Below are positions 62,260 through 64,000 of a DNA stretch of 64,000 nucleotides, piece by piece. Position 1 is the stretch's first letter; every line of letters begins with the position of its first letter. The position numbers were made by a program, and so were the translations under genes. Origin of the DNA: Sulfitobacter sp. DFL-14 (GTDB taxonomy: Bacteria > Pseudomonadota > Alphaproteobacteria > Rhodobacterales > Rhodobacteraceae); assembly GCF_003335585.1 (NCBI RefSeq), contig NZ_QBFD01000022.1, positions 62,001-126,000 on the forward strand, in the 5' to 3' direction. A model generated the notes under the pieces. It ran no database searches. It was not told the origin of the DNA and saw only the letters and a list, made by a program, of their open reading frames with translations.

Positions 62260-64000
62260 CTATTCCAGGATCTTCAGCAGACGCTTCTTCAGCTTGTCCT
62301 CCACCTTGTCCTTCACCGCATCCTCGATGGACTGGCCCCCCTGGGGGCTCAGGTCCAGTTCCTCCGCCAGCTTCTGCTTCACCTGATCCTCGATCTTCGC
62401 CTTCTCCTCGGCAAAGTTCAGATCGACCGCCGCTTTCAGGTCGGGCCGGATCGACGGGTCCGCCCAGGGGCCGCTGATGCGCACCGGCACCGCCAGACCC
62501 CGGTCGCCGTTCACCCGCAGCGCTTTCGGCGTGACAGTGTAATCCAGCGTCTGCGCGCCCAGGTTCACCTGCCCCGCCCCGGTCGCGTTGAAATTCGGCA
62601 AGAGCAGCAACAGGTCGTCATTGCGCAGTACGCCCCCGTCCATGGTGAATTTCGCCCCCAGCGAATCGAACACCGTGGTGCCGCCCTTCACGTCGAAAGA
62701 CCCCAGCAGCGCATCCAGGTCGATCCCCTCGATGGTGCCGCGCCCGACCTTGACCGCGCCCTTGCCCGACAGCGACCGCATGATCGCATCCACGCTCTGC
62801 CCGACACCCAGGAAAGACACCTCGGCATCGCCCTGCCCGCTGAACCGGGTCAGCCCGGCCAGATCACTCAGCAGCGGGTTCATCTGAACCCCCAGCGCCT
62901 GCACCGCGCCGCCCACCGACAGGCCGGAGCGGTTGTTGGCCACGAATTGCCCGGTCAGACGTCCGCCATAGGCCGCCACTTCGCGCATCTCGAAGACCAT
63001 GCGCGAGCGGTCATTGGTCAGCAGGGTCCGCGAGGCCCCGAGCTTCAGCGCGCCCAGGTCGATGCTCTCTGCGCTCAGCGCAATCGCCCCGTTGAAGGCG
63101 GCAAGGCCGGAGGCATCAATCGGCGCCTTCGACCAGCCCGCGCCGCTGTCACCAGAACCACCGGACCCGGCACCCTCCGTACCGCCGGTCAGCCCCGAGA
63201 GGTCCAGCGCCCCGGCCGTCAGCTGCGCATTCACCTGCGGTGTGCCGTTCAGCCCCACATCCGCCGCACCGCGCAGGGTGTTGCCACCCAGATCCGCAAC
63301 CAGCTCACGCAGGGACAACTGCCGTTCCGGCGTCAGCGTCAGCGCTGTCGTGACATTCAGGCGCTGGCCCAGCCCCTGCGGCAGCGCCACACCCGGCTGG
63401 CCCAGGGCGGCAAGGAAGGCTTGCGTGTCGCCTGTCTCAAGCGTGACCTTGCCCGCCACCGCCCCGTTCAACGCCGCACGCCCGTCAAGGCTGGCCTTGC
63501 CCGCCTGTGCCGTCAGTGTCGCCTTCACCGGCTGCACCTCTCCGGCCAGGAATTGCGAGAACGCGCCGATCCGTGCCGTCACCGTCACCGGCGCACCCGC
63601 CGGGCGCAGCACCGCGCGCAGATCGGCCGGGCCGCTGGCCTCGGGCCAATCCAGCGAAAGGTCCACCCCGGAATAAGACACCAGGTCCGCCCCTTCGGCA
63701 TCGTAGATCAGCGTCGCGTCGGTGATGTTCAGCTTTTCGATGGTCACCGGCCGCGCCGCGCGCTCCGGCGAGGTTGCGGTTTCGATCTGCGCATCCCCGC
63801 TGGCATCGGTAAACTGCCAGCTGGCCCGCCCGTCCTTGCGGCTCTCCAGCCGGATGGTGGGGCTTTCCGCCTCGATGTTGGTGATCCTGATCTCGCCCCG
63901 CAGCAGCGCCATGGCATCCACGCCGATGGCCGCATTCGTGGTGCTCAGCATCGCACCTTCCTTGGCCCAGTCGGCATTGCCGACCTCAAGTTCGCCGGCC
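62260..64000 (-). CDS. AsmA-family protein (5' end outside window)
   Basis: The leftward frame is open to the window edge, so the N-terminus, with the expected membrane anchor, is missing; at least 579 codons are visible. It has long beta-rich repeats typical of the AsmA/TamB-like lipid-transport family: LRGEIRITNIEAESPTIRLE, LNITDATLIYDAEGADLVSY, VRISGPWADPSIRPDLKAAV near the end, and GGxLTGQFxANNRSGLS. The C-terminal about 60 residues are charged and helical, possibly a coiled coil (DAVKDKVEDKLKKRLLKI). AsmA proteins span the periplasm and support outer-membrane lipid homeostasis. An in-frame ATG at 63951 is not the real start. Confidence 0.85.
   Translation of the reverse strand, partial: AGELEVGNADWAKEGAMLSTTNAAIGVDAMALLRGEIRITNIEAESPTIRLESRKDGRASWQFTDASGDAQIETATSPERAARPVTIEKLNITDATLIYDAEGADLVSYSGVDLSLDWPEASGPADLRAVLRPAGAPVTVTARIGAFSQFLAGEVQPVKATLTAQAGKASLDGRAALNGAVAGKVTLETGDTQAFLAALGQPGVALPQGLGQRLNVTTALTLTPERQLSLRELVADLGGNTLRGAADVGLNGTPQVNAQLTAGALDLSGLTGGTEGAGSGGSGDSGAGWSKAPIDASGLAAFNGAIALSAESIDLGALKLGASRTLLTNDRSRMVFEMREVAAYGGRLTGQFVANNRSGLSVGGAVQALGVQMNPLLSDLAGLTRFSGQGDAEVSFLGVGQSVDAIMRSLSGKGAVKVGRGTIEGIDLDALLGSFDVKGGTTVFDSLGAKFTMDGGVLRNDDLLLLLPNFNATGAGQVNLGAQTLDYTVTPKALRVNGDRGLAVPVRISGPWADPSIRPDLKAAVDLNFAEEKAKIEDQVKQKLAEELDLSPQGGQSIEDAVKDKVEDKLKKRLLKILE

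Overview
The window is a contiguous piece of a high-GC alphaproteobacterial chromosome. Gene content and neighbourhoods point to the Rhodobacteraceae (Roseobacter group): DUF484 next to xerC after priA and a FSA-type aldolase, meaB, an L25/Ctc-type rplY near pth, ychF next to a tRNA-Ser, trpA apart from trpB, and many overlapping stop/start codons (ATGA, TGATG). This placement is inferred from gene content, not from a database search. I see no rRNA, CRISPR array, insertion sequence or prophage.

Layout. 0-2.5 kb: a translationally coupled pair of exporters (MATE, cut by the window edge, and MFS). 2.7-11.4 kb: housekeeping DNA metabolism and carbon genes (priA, FSA/transaldolase, DUF484-xerC, meaB, hrpB). 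11.5-14.6 kb: a tightly overlapping three-gene unit holding an M19 dipeptidase-like protein that lacks several zinc ligands and two unrecognised proteins. 14.7-16.7 kb: DoxX, then an ECF sigma/anti-sigma pair. 17-19 kb: a FAD-dependent oxidoreductase and a uronate-dehydrogenase-like enzyme. 19.2-26.1 kb: a phosphorelay made of a response regulator with a degenerate GGDEF-like tail, an Hpt protein, a CheY-like regulator, a PAS histidine kinase and a CHASE hybrid kinase.

26.3-35.6 kb is the most unusual part. Two divergent, tightly coupled operons share about 160 bases of control region. The leftward operon encodes a small membrane protein, a membrane-anchored fatty-acid alpha-dioxygenase-like heme enzyme (about 975 aa) and a lipoxygenase-like protein. 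The rightward operon encodes two unrecognised proteins that look related to each other, a DyP-type peroxidase and a catalase-like protein. Together this looks like an oxylipin (oxidised fatty acid) or lipid-peroxide system. Just downstream lie a class III nucleotide cyclase fused to an AAA-type ATPase and repeats, and an ABC-exporter-like protein with a degenerate ATPase and a C-terminal cyclic-nucleotide-binding domain, which suggests a cNMP circuit.

42.5-51.9 kb: glutathionyl-hydroquinone reductase-like and hemerythrin proteins, tRNA-Ser(GCU), ychF, a Pmp3-like peptide, trpA, a probably frameshifted Tat-signal gene divergent from lldD with operator-like dyads between them, an FkbM methyltransferase, a sulfotransferase-like protein and an MFS transporter. 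52-64 kb: rplY and pth separated by a FemAB-like acetyltransferase and an acidic repeat protein, then DUF2332, a serine beta-lactamase-like protein, DUF2237, a site-2 protease, a small exported protein, trpB, a 76-aa protein and a truncated AsmA-like gene.

Several intergenic regions carry adjacent pairs of near-perfect palindromes (after xerC twice, and on both sides of trpB) and a recurring TTTTTGGC...AATATCCC motif. The two copies after xerC differ by compensatory changes, so the structure appears to be conserved.
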